DNA of 64,000 bases from Planctomycetota bacterium (GTDB lineage Bacteria > Planctomycetota > PLA2 > JAEUHO01), in contig JADZCA010000035.1 in NCBI GenBank assembly GCA_020851795.1, positions 1 through 64,000 of the forward strand. The letters run 5' to 3'. Of the stretch, positions 16,188-23,820 are shown one piece after another. Numbering within the stretch: the stretch's first letter is position 1; every line of letters starts with the position of its first letter. The position numbers and the translations under genes were made by a program. The notes beneath the pieces are model-generated. The model saw nothing but the letters and a program-made list of their open reading frames with translations. It was not told the origin of the DNA and searched no databases.

Positions 16188-17641
16188 GCCCCGCGGCGCC
16201 GAACAGGGCCCGCGTGCGCGCGGCCGCGCTCGCGGTCGCCATGGGCCTGCTCGGCACCCGCACCGCGCGTGCCGAGGACCCGCCCGCGGACGCGTGGGTC
16301 GAGCTCAGCGGCCCAACCGTGGTGCAAGGGCTGCGCGTGACCGACCTCGACGGGGACGGCGTGGACGACGTCCTCGCGGTGTCGGCGCGCGACGTGCTCG
16401 CGTGGCGCGGCGTGCGCGACGGGCGCCCGGCCCCGGCGCCGACGTGGCGCTTCGAGGTCCCCGCCGCGGCGACCTTCGTCGCCCCCGACCGCCCGGCCCC
16501 GCCCGCGGCGCCGGCGCTGCTCGCGCTCGCCGGCACGCAGGTGCTGCGGCTGCGCGCGGGCGAGCGCCCCACGGTGGTCGAGGGCCTCGAGGTCTCGCTC
16601 CCGTGGACGGACCCCGCGCGCGCCGTGCTGAGCGACTTCCGGCGGGGCGACGGGATCCTGCTCCCGCGCGCCGACGGCTTCCACTGGGTGCCCGACCTGC
16701 GAGCGGGCGCGGCGACGGGCGTGCACCTGCGCGTCCCGCCCGCGCGGCGCCTCACGTCGCCGGGGCCGTTCGTCGAGGACGGCGCCGTCGTCGAGACGAC
16801 GTGGACGTCGCCCACCGTGCTGCCCGCTGGCGTCGGCGCCGCCGGCGGCGGCGTGGTCGCGCTCGGCGAGGACGGGCTGCGCGCGTTCTTCCGCACCGAG
16901 GGCGCGCTGCGCGAGGTGGGCGTGTCCACCGCGACGCTGCCGCGCGAAGGCACGGTCCGTGACGCGCTCGTGGACCTCGACGGCGACGGCCTGCCTGACC
17001 TCGTGCGCGAGGGCACGACGAACGACTCGGGCGTGTACGCGTTCTTCACGTGGGACCCGACCCGGGACGCGCCGAAGCTGCGCCCCCGCTCGGTCGTGCG
17101 GCTGACGGGGTTCCAGATCCCGTCGGACTACACCGACCTCGACGGCGACGGGCGGCTCGACTTCGTCGTCACGACGATCGACATCGACGCGGGCAACATC
17201 CGGCGGGCCGTGCTGCAGGGGCGCGTGACGGCGCGCACGCGCGCGTTCCTCAACCGCAGCCGCGCGGGCGCCGAGCTGTTCGCCGGCGTGCCCGACGCCG
17301 AGGTCGAGTCCGACATCCGGGTGCGCATCCTGTTCACGTTCAGCGGCTCGATCGAGGTGCAGCGGTCGTTCACCATCGTCCCGACGGCCGACCTCGACGG
17401 CGACGGCCGCAAGGACCTCGCGATCCGGGCCCCCGACGGGTCGCTGCGCGTCCACCGTGGACGCGAGGCGGGCGTGTGGGACCCCGAGCCGGTCACGATC
17501 GAGCTGCCCCCCGTCGGCAAGTCGCCCGACGTCGAGGGGTACGTGGGCGAGCTGACGGGCGACCGCAAGCAGGACCTCGTGCTGCTCTACCGGGCACCCC
17601 CCGGGGGCACCGACCGTCTCGTCGTGCGGCCCTCGCGCTGA
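16184..17641 (+). CDS. Secreted FG-GAP/VCBS repeat protein, second of a pair
   Basis: The GTG start at 16184 overlaps the upstream stop (GTGA). The 485-aa product has a signal peptide ending near residue 32 (MGLLGTRTARAED). DxDGDG loops recur through the chain: DLDGDGVDDVLA, DLDGDGLPDLVR, DLDGDGRLDFVV and DLDGDGRKDLAI. It is a beta-propeller protein without a recognisable catalytic domain. It is similar in plan to the preceding gene, with different blade spacing. Coexpression with it is very likely. Confidence 0.78.
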   Translation: MSPAAPNRARVRAAALAVAMGLLGTRTARAEDPPADAWVELSGPTVVQGLRVTDLDGDGVDDVLAVSARDVLAWRGVRDGRPAPAPTWRFEVPAAATFVAPDRPAPPAAPALLALAGTQVLRLRAGERPTVVEGLEVSLPWTDPARAVLSDFRRGDGILLPRADGFHWVPDLRAGAATGVHLRVPPARRLTSPGPFVEDGAVVETTWTSPTVLPAGVGAAGGGVVALGEDGLRAFFRTEGALREVGVSTATLPREGTVRDALVDLDGDGLPDLVREGTTNDSGVYAFFTWDPTRDAPKLRPRSVVRLTGFQIPSDYTDLDGDGRLDFVVTTIDIDAGNIRRAVLQGRVTARTRAFLNRSRAGAELFAGVPDAEVESDIRVRILFTFSGSIEVQRSFTIVPTADLDGDGRKDLAIRAPDGSLRVHRGREAGVWDPEPVTIELPPVGKSPDVEGYVGELTGDRKQDLVLLYRAPPGGTDRLVVRPSR

Positions 17642-17716
17642 CCGGAGGCGGGATCGCGGGCGGGCGCCGGGCCGCCCCGTCGTCGAAGGGGCTGGTACGC
17701 TCCCCCGGGTCCCGCC

Positions 17717-18865
17717 ATGCACGCTCCCCGACCTCGTCCGCGCGGCTTCGCGCTGCTCCTCGTGCTGATGATGTCGTCGATCGTGCTCGTGCTGGCGGCC
17801 GAGCTCGCCTACCAGTCCAACTGCGAGCTCCTCGCGGCGCGCAACGTCTCCGACCTCGGGCAGATCGAGTACGCCATCGACGGGCAGTTCGAGGTCGTGC
17901 TCGCCAACCTGCGCTTCGACAAGCGCCAGAACGACGTGGACTCCGAGAACGACGGCTGGGCCTCCGAGTCCATCCGCTCGCGGCGCGACGGCGACGTCGG
18001 CCTGACCACGCGCGTCTTCGACGAGCAGTCCAAGTTCAACCTCACGCGGCTGGTCACCGGCAGCGACGCCGAGAAGGCGCGGTCGCGCGAGGTGCTCGTG
18101 CGGCTGCTCGACCTGTTCCGCGACGGGATCGCGGAGGACAAGACGCGCGGGGGCGACCTCGACGTCGCCGACGCCGAGGACATCGCCGACCGCATCATCC
18201 GCCACCTCAAGCGCGAGGGCGCGACCGGCCAGGTGCCCAAGCCGAAGCTCGTCGCGCCGTGGACGGACACGCCGATGCTGCTCGACGAGCTGCTCTTCGT
18301 GGACACGAAGGACAGCCGCCTGATGTCGGTGCTGCTCTACGACGTCCAGGCGAAGGACAAGGTCGCCCCGGGCCTGCACCGCTACCTGACCGTCTACGGC
18401 ACGGGCAAGGTCAACCTGAACACCGCGCCGGTGGCGGTGCTCAAGGCGCAGTTCAGCAACCTGCAGGACCGCGACTTCGCGCAGAAGATCGTGGACCGGC
18501 GCCGTCAGGCCGCCGACGAGACGTCGAAGCCGTCGTCGGGCTCGTCGTCGTCGTCCACGCAGGACCAGACCGGCAACCCCTACACCGACGTCAACCAGCT
18601 GACCGACGGGAGCGTGGACGGGCTGACGGCCGAGGTGCTCCAGCGAAACGGCATCGACCCCGCGGTGGTGTTCGACGTGAAGAGCGACTGGTTCGGCATC
18701 CGGATCCAGGGCGCGACCGAGCGCACGCAGCGCGACGAGCTCTACGTCGTCCAGCGGGCCAAGGACGAGGACCAGCGCGACTCGTTCCGCTACGCGCTGC
18801 ACCAGGAGCGCACCGACCCGCTCCTCGAGGCCGAGGAGGACGCGGTCAGCTCGACGTCGGGCTGA
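17717..18865 (+). CDS. gspK: GspK-like minor pseudopilin (type II secretion)
   Basis: The 382-aa protein starts with a class III prepilin signal: a short basic leader, then RG followed by FALLLVLMMSSIVLVLAAEL. A long globular domain follows with GspK-type features (LRFDKRQNDV, FNLTRLV, the helix-hairpin-like GKVNLNTAPVAVLKA). Position five of the mature chain is not Glu, as is usual for GspK, which caps the pseudopilus tip. No other type II secretion genes are adjacent. Its last 20 bp overlap the convergent lpxK gene. A TACGCT hexamer lies about 15 nt before the start. Confidence 0.78.
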   Translation: MHAPRPRPRGFALLLVLMMSSIVLVLAAELAYQSNCELLAARNVSDLGQIEYAIDGQFEVVLANLRFDKRQNDVDSENDGWASESIRSRRDGDVGLTTRVFDEQSKFNLTRLVTGSDAEKARSREVLVRLLDLFRDGIAEDKTRGGDLDVADAEDIADRIIRHLKREGATGQVPKPKLVAPWTDTPMLLDELLFVDTKDSRLMSVLLYDVQAKDKVAPGLHRYLTVYGTGKVNLNTAPVAVLKAQFSNLQDRDFAQKIVDRRRQAADETSKPSSGSSSSSTQDQTGNPYTDVNQLTDGSVDGLTAEVLQRNGIDPAVVFDVKSDWFGIRIQGATERTQRDELYVVQRAKDEDQRDSFRYALHQERTDPLLEAEEDAVSSTSG

Positions 18866-19868
18866 GCGAGAGAGCGCGCGCGAGCAGCTCGGCGCCGCCC
18901 TCGACGACCTCGGTGACGACGTCGAGCGCGACCACGTGCGGCGGCGGGCCCAGCGGGCGCAGCTTGACGAGGTCCTTGTGCGTCACGACGACGCGCCCGG
19001 CGCCCGCGGCGGTCGCGCGGGCGAGCACGCGCGCGAGGTCGGCCGCGGCGACCCGATGGTGGTCGCGACCGCGCACCGAGAGCACGACGCGCGCCCCGAG
19101 GTCGCCGAGCAGCGCCTCGAAGGCCGCGGGGTTGCCGATCCCCGACCACGCCGCCACCGCCTCGCCCGCGAGCCGCGAGGTCGGCTGCTCGGCGCCGTCG
19201 GCGCCGACGAGCGCCCGCGCGACGGTGCGCGCGACCGCGACCGTCGCCCGCGGGGCGAGCGCGGCGACCTCCGCGCGCAGCGCGGCGACCCGCGCGGGCG
19301 GGACCCGCTCGGCGCGGGTCAGCACCACGACGTGGGCTCGGACGAGCGCGCGGGGCGGCTCGCGCAGCAGGCCGCGGGGGAGCAGGTGCCCGCCGCCGAA
19401 CGGGTCGGTCGCGTCGAGCAGCACGACGTCGAGGTCGCGGTGCAGGCGGCGGTGCTGGAAGCCGTCGTCGAGCACGACGAGGTCGGGCGGCGTCGGGGAG
19501 GCGAGCAGGCGTCGCGCGCCGCGGACGCGGTCGGGGTCCTCGACCTGGACGACCCCCGCGGGGAGCAGCTCGCGCAGGAGCGTGCCCTCGTCGGAGAGCG
19601 GCGAGCCCGCCGGCCGAGGCCCGTAGCCCCGCGAGAGCACGGCGGGCCGGCGCCCGCGCGCGACCGCCGCGGTGACGAGCCACGCGACGAACGGCGTCTT
19701 GCCGGTCCCGCCGGCCGTCAGGTTGCCGACGGAGACGACGGGGACGCCGACGCGCCGCACGGGGAGCCAGCGACGGTGGTAGAGCGCGCCACGCACGCCG
19801 GCCGCGAGCGCGAACGGCCCCGAGAGGACGGTGAGCGCGGCGCGCACGAGGACCGGGCGGTCACGCAT
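18846..19868 (-). CDS. lpxK: Tetraacyldisaccharide 4'-kinase LpxK
   Basis: LpxK phosphorylates the 4' position of the lipid A disaccharide precursor at the inner membrane. The 340-aa length is normal. The P-loop-like motif is present in VVSVGNLTAGGTGKTPFVAW near residue 48, and the family motif LDDGFQHRRLHRDLDVVLLD follows. The gene is evidence that the organism makes lipid A. The ATG is preceded by TAGGAT after 9 nt, so the mRNA is probably leaderless. The 3' end overlaps gspK by 20 bp in the convergent orientation. Confidence 0.93.
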   Translation of the reverse strand: MRDRPVLVRAALTVLSGPFALAAGVRGALYHRRWLPVRRVGVPVVSVGNLTAGGTGKTPFVAWLVTAAVARGRRPAVLSRGYGPRPAGSPLSDEGTLLRELLPAGVVQVEDPDRVRGARRLLASPTPPDLVVLDDGFQHRRLHRDLDVVLLDATDPFGGGHLLPRGLLREPPRALVRAHVVVLTRAERVPPARVAALRAEVAALAPRATVAVARTVARALVGADGAEQPTSRLAGEAVAAWSGIGNPAAFEALLGDLGARVVLSVRGRDHHRVAAADLARVLARATAAGAGRVVVTHKDLVKLRPLGPPPHVVALDVVTEVVEGGAELLARALSLSPTSS

Positions 19869-19877
19869 CGTGGCGTC

Positions 19878-19883
19878 ATCCTA
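19878..19883 (-). promoter_or_regulatory. Leaderless-type -10 TAGGAT for lpxK
   Basis: On the minus strand TAGGAT ends 9 nt before the lpxK ATG at 19868. Confidence 0.55.
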
Positions 19884-19900
19884 TGCGACGCCCCCAGCCC

Positions 19901-19975
19901 GCCGAATCCACGGGCCCCGACCGGGGCCTGACGTGCGTCCGGTGCGCGACGGGCCTCGTCTTCCGTGGATTCGGC
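19901..19975. repeat. Nested inverted repeat between lpxK and the LysM gene
   Basis: GCCGAATCCACGG (19901-19913) is repeated as its exact reverse complement at 19963-19975. Inside lies a second small palindrome (GGCCCC/GGGGCC). A related GTGGATT string occurs again near 20092. The element lies upstream of lpxK and downstream of the LysM gene, both on the minus strand. Confidence 0.7.
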
Positions 19976-20020
19976 GCGCGGGGACCGAGCGGCCACGCGG
20001 GCCCGGCGCGAAACGAGGAG

Positions 20021-20050
20021 CGCCCGCGAGGTCCGTGGACCTCGCGGGCG
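20021..20050 (-). terminator. Perfect 14-bp hairpin downstream of the LysM gene
   Basis: CGCCCGCGAGGTCC (20021-20034) pairs perfectly with 20037-20050. On the minus strand it lies 67 nt after the LysM stop and is followed by CTCCTCGTTTCGC, which has only a weak T-run. It is a plausible terminator. Confidence 0.5.
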
Positions 20051-20116
20051 CTCGAGGAGAGCGAGTCCCACGCGAGCGCGGACGCCCGCCGTGGATTTCG
20101 CACGACGTCGGTCGGC

Positions 20117-20899
20117 TCAGCGCGGCAGCGTGAGCCGGGTGCCGGGCGCCGGCTTCTCGGGGTCGTCGCCGAGGGCCTCGAAGTTGGCGAGCCAGATGTC
20201 CTGCCAGCGCGACGCGTCGCCGTACGCGCGACGCGAGATCGCCGCGAGCGTGTCACCGCGCACGGTCACGTACGTGCCGCCCGGCTTGAGCGACGTCGCC
20301 GGCTTGGGCGCGCTGCCGCTCTTGGCGCTCGCCGGCTGCGCGCCGGGCGCGACGGCCGCGGCGTCCGTGCCGAGGTCGGGGATCACGAGCTTCGTGCCGA
20401 CGCGCATCCGCGCCGGGTCCACCGTCGCGTTGGCGCGCAGGATCGCCTCGGTGCCCTTCGCGACCTGGTTCGGGTAGTAGAGCTTCGCGATCTTCGCGAT
20501 CGTCTCGCCCGGCTGGACGACGTGGATCTTCGGCTCGGCGGGCTTGGGCGGCTCGACCACGGGCGGCGTCTCGCCGGTCCCGGGCGGGTTCGTCGTCCCG
20601 TTCTGCGGCGTCAGCACCGACGGGTCGATCGGGTTCACCGGGCCGACCGGGCGCGCCGACACCGGCGGGGCCGGCGGCGTCGCGCGCGGATCGACCGGGC
20701 GCGGCGGCGGGACGAACACCGACGGTCCCATCGCCGAGCCGTCGTTCGGCTGCGACGCCAACGTCGCCGGCTCCTTCTCTGCGACCGCGGTGGCCGTCCC
20801 GCCGTCCGGGTTGTCCGTCAGCTGGTACAGCGCCACCACGAGGATCATCACGATGATCACGACGATCACGAGCACCGACAGCTTCTCGAAGTTGCCCAT
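20117..20899 (-). CDS. Membrane-anchored protein with two LysM domains
   Basis: The ATG at 20899 is chosen because it follows GGAGG by 6 nt and opens with a clear transmembrane helix (LSVLVIVVIIVMILVVALYQ, residues 7-26). The 260-aa protein has a Pro-rich spacer, then LysM domains at residues 125-176 (VQPGETIAKIAKLYY) and 209-259 (VTVRGDTLAAISRRAYG). LysM modules bind the glycan of peptidoglycan, so this probably tethers the inner membrane to the wall or positions an envelope complex. No catalytic domain is present. Confidence 0.85.
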   Translation of the reverse strand: MGNFEKLSVLVIVVIIVMILVVALYQLTDNPDGGTATAVAEKEPATLASQPNDGSAMGPSVFVPPPRPVDPRATPPAPPVSARPVGPVNPIDPSVLTPQNGTTNPPGTGETPPVVEPPKPAEPKIHVVQPGETIAKIAKLYYPNQVAKGTEAILRANATVDPARMRVGTKLVIPDLGTDAAAVAPGAQPASAKSGSAPKPATSLKPGGTYVTVRGDTLAAISRRAYGDASRWQDIWLANFEALGDDPEKPAPGTRLTLPR

Positions 20900-21297
20900 C
20901 GCGCCTCCGTCCGGGCACCGGTCGGAGGGTCGGGGACGCTCCCGACCCGCCGATCGGCGGCCCTCACCCGTCGTCGCGGCCCGCGCCGCGTCGGCTCGGA
21001 AGTCTACGCCCGTTTGCGCGGAAGGCAACGACGGAAACGCAATCCCTAGGGGGACATGCGCGCATTGCACGCGACATTTGGGGTCGCGCCATCCCCCCCG
21101 GATCCGGCACGGTCGGACGCCCGCTCCCCCCGCCGCGCCCACGACGTCCCCCACCCCGACCGATCGGCGCCGCCGAGGGGGTCCTTGAGGGGCCAGGTCG
21201 AGCGCCCGCGCTGCGTCCCAGCCGGTCGCCTGTGCTACGGTGCGTCGTCGGCGCGCGCCCCCCTCGCCGCGACGCGCGACCCCGCCTGGAGACCGCC
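20900..21297. other. Divergent intergenic region, about 400 bp
   Basis: This gap separates the LysM gene and the SUMF-domain gene. It holds a plausible minus-strand promoter (21001-21028) and a plus-strand TACGGT at 21236-21241 that could start a leader of about 50 nt for the SUMF gene. No small gene or structured RNA was recognised. Confidence 0.5.
21001..21028 (-). promoter_or_regulatory. Sigma70-like promoter of the LysM gene
   Basis: On the minus strand TTGCCT (21028-21023) and TAGACT (21006-21001) are separated by 16 nt, about 100 nt upstream of the LysM ATG. Confidence 0.45.
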
Positions 21298-23280
21298 TTG
21301 TTCACCCGGCTCGCCGTCTTCTCGGCCGCCCTCGTCGGGCTCGCCGCGACCCTTGTGGTCGCCCCGTCGCCGTGTCTCGGCGCGGACGACACGCCCCCGC
21401 CGCCCGCCCCCGCGCCGGAGACGCCGACGCCGGCGCCCAAGGTCGAGCCCGCCCCGTCGCCCGTCCCGGCCCCGAGCGGCATGGTCTGGGTGGACGCCCT
21501 CAGCGTGAAGCCGCGCATCGGCAGCAAGGCGGAGGAGGTCCTCAAGCTCGCCGAGAAGCGCGACGCGTCGGTGCAGCTCGAGCTCTCCTACGAGATGCCG
21601 CTCCACGACGTCTCGGTCGCCCCGTACTTCCTCGACGAGTTCGAGGTGACCAACGCCCAGTACCTCCACTGGCTCGACCAGACGAAGAAGACGACCTTCA
21701 AGACCGGCTCGCAGCCGCTGGCCAACCTCGAGGAGATCGCGTCGTACTTCGCGTTCGGCAACGCGAAGGCGGGCGCCGACATCCCGGAGCCCTGGCAGCA
21801 GCTCTACGAGCTCAACAAGGCGGCGCTGCGCGCGGCGCTGCCGGCCCTGACGAAGAAGGACGATTTCCGCCTCGCCGCGCTGCCGCCCGACATCGAGCTC
21901 GTGGTCTACCGCTGGCGGCTCCCGCGGATCTGGTTCCGCGACGGCGCCGTCCTCGAGGGCGACGCGGCGCCCGACCACCCGGTGCGCGACGTCAGCTACT
22001 ACGAGGCGGAGGCGTTCGCCGAGTGGGCGGGCAAGCACATCCCGACGGAGGCCGAGTTCGAGTGGGCGTTCCGCGGCCCCGAGCTGCGCCTCTACCCCTG
22101 GGGCAACGACTGGAAGGAAGGCCTCGACCCGCAGGGCAAGCGCATCGCCGAGCCGCGCTGCAACTGGCTCGACCTCGGGATCAAGAGCAAGAAGACCTTC
22201 GAGCCCACCACCGTCGCCGTGGACTCGATGCCCGAGGGCCGCTCGTGGTGCGGCGCCTACCACATGCTGGGCAACGTCGCGGAGTGGACGTCCTCGTGGT
22301 TCGACCCGTACCCGGGGTGGAAGGGCTCGACTGACATCTCGGTCAACCCCTACGCCTCCTACCACGGGGGCGACTTCGCCAAGGTGATCCGCGGCGGCTC
22401 GTGCGCCGACCGCGAGCGCGCGGTGCTGCGCGGCGCCTACCGCAACTTCGTCGGCGTGCAGCGCAAGAAGCCGCCGCGCCCGGAGAACTCCTTCGACTAC
22501 TGCGGCTTCCGCTGCGCGCTCTACCTCACGCCCTCGCTCGACCGCCTCGAGCCCGCGGTCGCGCGGCTGCTGCGGCCCAAGAAGGTGCGCCGCGAGCAGG
22601 TCGCCAAGGAGCGTTTCGCGGGCGCGGCGGTGAACGCGTTCGCACCGGCCGACGCGACGGTGGAGAACCACGTGCACGTCGTCGGGCCGTCGTCGGCCGT
22701 GCTGCTCGCCCCGCTCTACAAGGTCTTCTGGCGGGACGACGAGAAGGCGCGCGCGAAGAACGCCGCGGAGCTGCTGGCGGCGACCCCGGACGAGGACCAC
22801 CCGGACCCGCTCGCGATCGGCGTGTTCCACACCGACGTGGACCTCGCGAAGGTGAAGGCCCTCGACCGCGCGGCCGCGGCCGCGAAGGAGGCCGAGGAGA
22901 AGGGCAAGCGGCGCCGCGGCAGCAAGGAGAAGTCCGAGCTCCCGCCCACCATCGTGCAGGACCAGAAGCGCGGCACCTACGTGCTCGCGCTCTCGCACGG
23001 CCACATCGGCCTCTACGCCGACAACCTCGACTTCATCGCGTTCCTCGGCAAGCCCACGATCACCGACGTCAAGATCAAGAAGGGCGAGGCGCCCCCGAAG
23101 GCGACGCTCGCGATCGACCCCGACGTGGACCTGATCAAGGCGACGCTCTGGATCGGCATCGGCGGCAAGAACTGGGACGAGACCTCCTACGTCAAGATCC
23201 AGTTCCAGGTGGACACCGTCGCGGGACAGCTCGAGAAGGCCTGCAAGGGCAGCAGCTGGCGCCCGTCGGCGACGGACTGA
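21298..23280 (+). CDS. Secreted SUMF1/FGE-domain protein with unknown C-terminal domain
   Basis: The TTG at 21298 follows GGAGA by 7 nt and gives a clean signal peptide (LAVFSAALVGLAATLVVAPS). The 660-aa protein has a Pro-rich linker, then a formylglycine-generating-enzyme-like domain at about residues 60-430. It carries the family landmarks VTNAQYLHWL, GNVAEWTSSWFDP, VIRGGSCADRER and DYCGFRCAL. The paired cysteines that bind copper in true FGE are absent from the RGGS segment, so sulfatase-activating activity is unlikely. The last 220 residues, with Lys-rich GKRRRGSKEKSE, match no family I recognise. It is probably a periplasmic binding or cell-surface protein. Confidence 0.8.
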   Translation: MFTRLAVFSAALVGLAATLVVAPSPCLGADDTPPPPAPAPETPTPAPKVEPAPSPVPAPSGMVWVDALSVKPRIGSKAEEVLKLAEKRDASVQLELSYEMPLHDVSVAPYFLDEFEVTNAQYLHWLDQTKKTTFKTGSQPLANLEEIASYFAFGNAKAGADIPEPWQQLYELNKAALRAALPALTKKDDFRLAALPPDIELVVYRWRLPRIWFRDGAVLEGDAAPDHPVRDVSYYEAEAFAEWAGKHIPTEAEFEWAFRGPELRLYPWGNDWKEGLDPQGKRIAEPRCNWLDLGIKSKKTFEPTTVAVDSMPEGRSWCGAYHMLGNVAEWTSSWFDPYPGWKGSTDISVNPYASYHGGDFAKVIRGGSCADRERAVLRGAYRNFVGVQRKKPPRPENSFDYCGFRCALYLTPSLDRLEPAVARLLRPKKVRREQVAKERFAGAAVNAFAPADATVENHVHVVGPSSAVLLAPLYKVFWRDDEKARAKNAAELLAATPDEDHPDPLAIGVFHTDVDLAKVKALDRAAAAAKEAEEKGKRRRGSKEKSELPPTIVQDQKRGTYVLALSHGHIGLYADNLDFIAFLGKPTITDVKIKKGEAPPKATLAIDPDVDLIKATLWIGIGGKNWDETSYVKIQFQVDTVAGQLEKACKGSSWRPSATD

Positions 23281-23346
23281 CGACGAGGTCGCGGCGTCGC
23301 CCCCGGCGGCGCCGCGCTCCACGCCCGCGCGCTCGCAGCGCGCGGA

Positions 23347-23366
23347 CGTCCCGTTCGCACGGGACG
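23347..23366 (+). terminator. Hairpin after the SUMF-domain gene
   Basis: CGTCCCG pairs with CGGGACG over a 6-nt loop, 66 nt after the stop. No T-tract follows. Confidence 0.35.
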
Positions 23367-23807
23367 GCGCCGCGTCCGCGGGGCGCGCGGCCACGGCGCG
23401 GGCGCGGGGCGGGTGCGGGTGACGCCCACGGCCGCGCTGCGACGGACGGGACCGGCGTCGCGGCGGGGTTCGCGGCGGTCGCGTTCCCCGCGGCACCGGG
23501 CGGCGCCACACGAGCGCCGGGGGCGGGGGAGAATCGCGAGACCCGGCGTTTGGGCTTTGGGCTTACGGAATCAGGGGGTTGTACGAACGGAAACGACGCC
23601 GGGTCTCGCACCGGCCTTGATTGCAGGAACCGTGCCCAAACGGGACCGCACACATCTCGTTCTCGTGCAAGGGGTTGCGCCCTGAGCCTCCCGTGCGGAT
23701 CCCGTACGGGCGCTCCGCCGCCCGAGCGGATCCGCACGACGACGGGGGACGGGCCCTCCGCCCGAGGGCGGTCCGTGCGGGGGCGCACGGGGGCGCGCGG
23801 CGCGCCG

Positions 23808-23813
23808 TAGACT
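23808..23813 (+). promoter_or_regulatory. Leaderless-type -10 TAGACT of the ABC exporter operon
   Basis: TAGACT ends 7 nt before the TTG start at 23821. Confidence 0.5.
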
Positions 23814-23820
23814 CCGCCGC

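Larger units (their letters stand above)
23281..23820. other. Gene-free interval of 540 bp with a palindrome cluster
   Basis: No convincing coding sequence is seen. The first 240 bp are ordinary GC-rich spacer with one hairpin. Positions 23530-23740 are visibly less GC-rich than the surroundings and contain three sets of inverted repeats. Left arm GCGAGACCCGGCGT (23536-23549) pairs with 23596-23609. GTTTGGGC (23548-23555) is complementary to 23634-23641. CGTGCGGATCC (23692-23702) pairs with 23728-23738 around an inner CCCGTACGGG. The crossing of the first two pairings would allow a pseudoknot. It could be a structured RNA or a repeat element. Confidence 0.5.

Noticed and set aside
23530..23740. 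tRNA, tmRNA, SRP RNA or known riboswitch
   Set aside because: No TPsiC-like GGTTCGA motif, no CCA-type acceptor and no familiar riboswitch core was found; only palindromes are visible.
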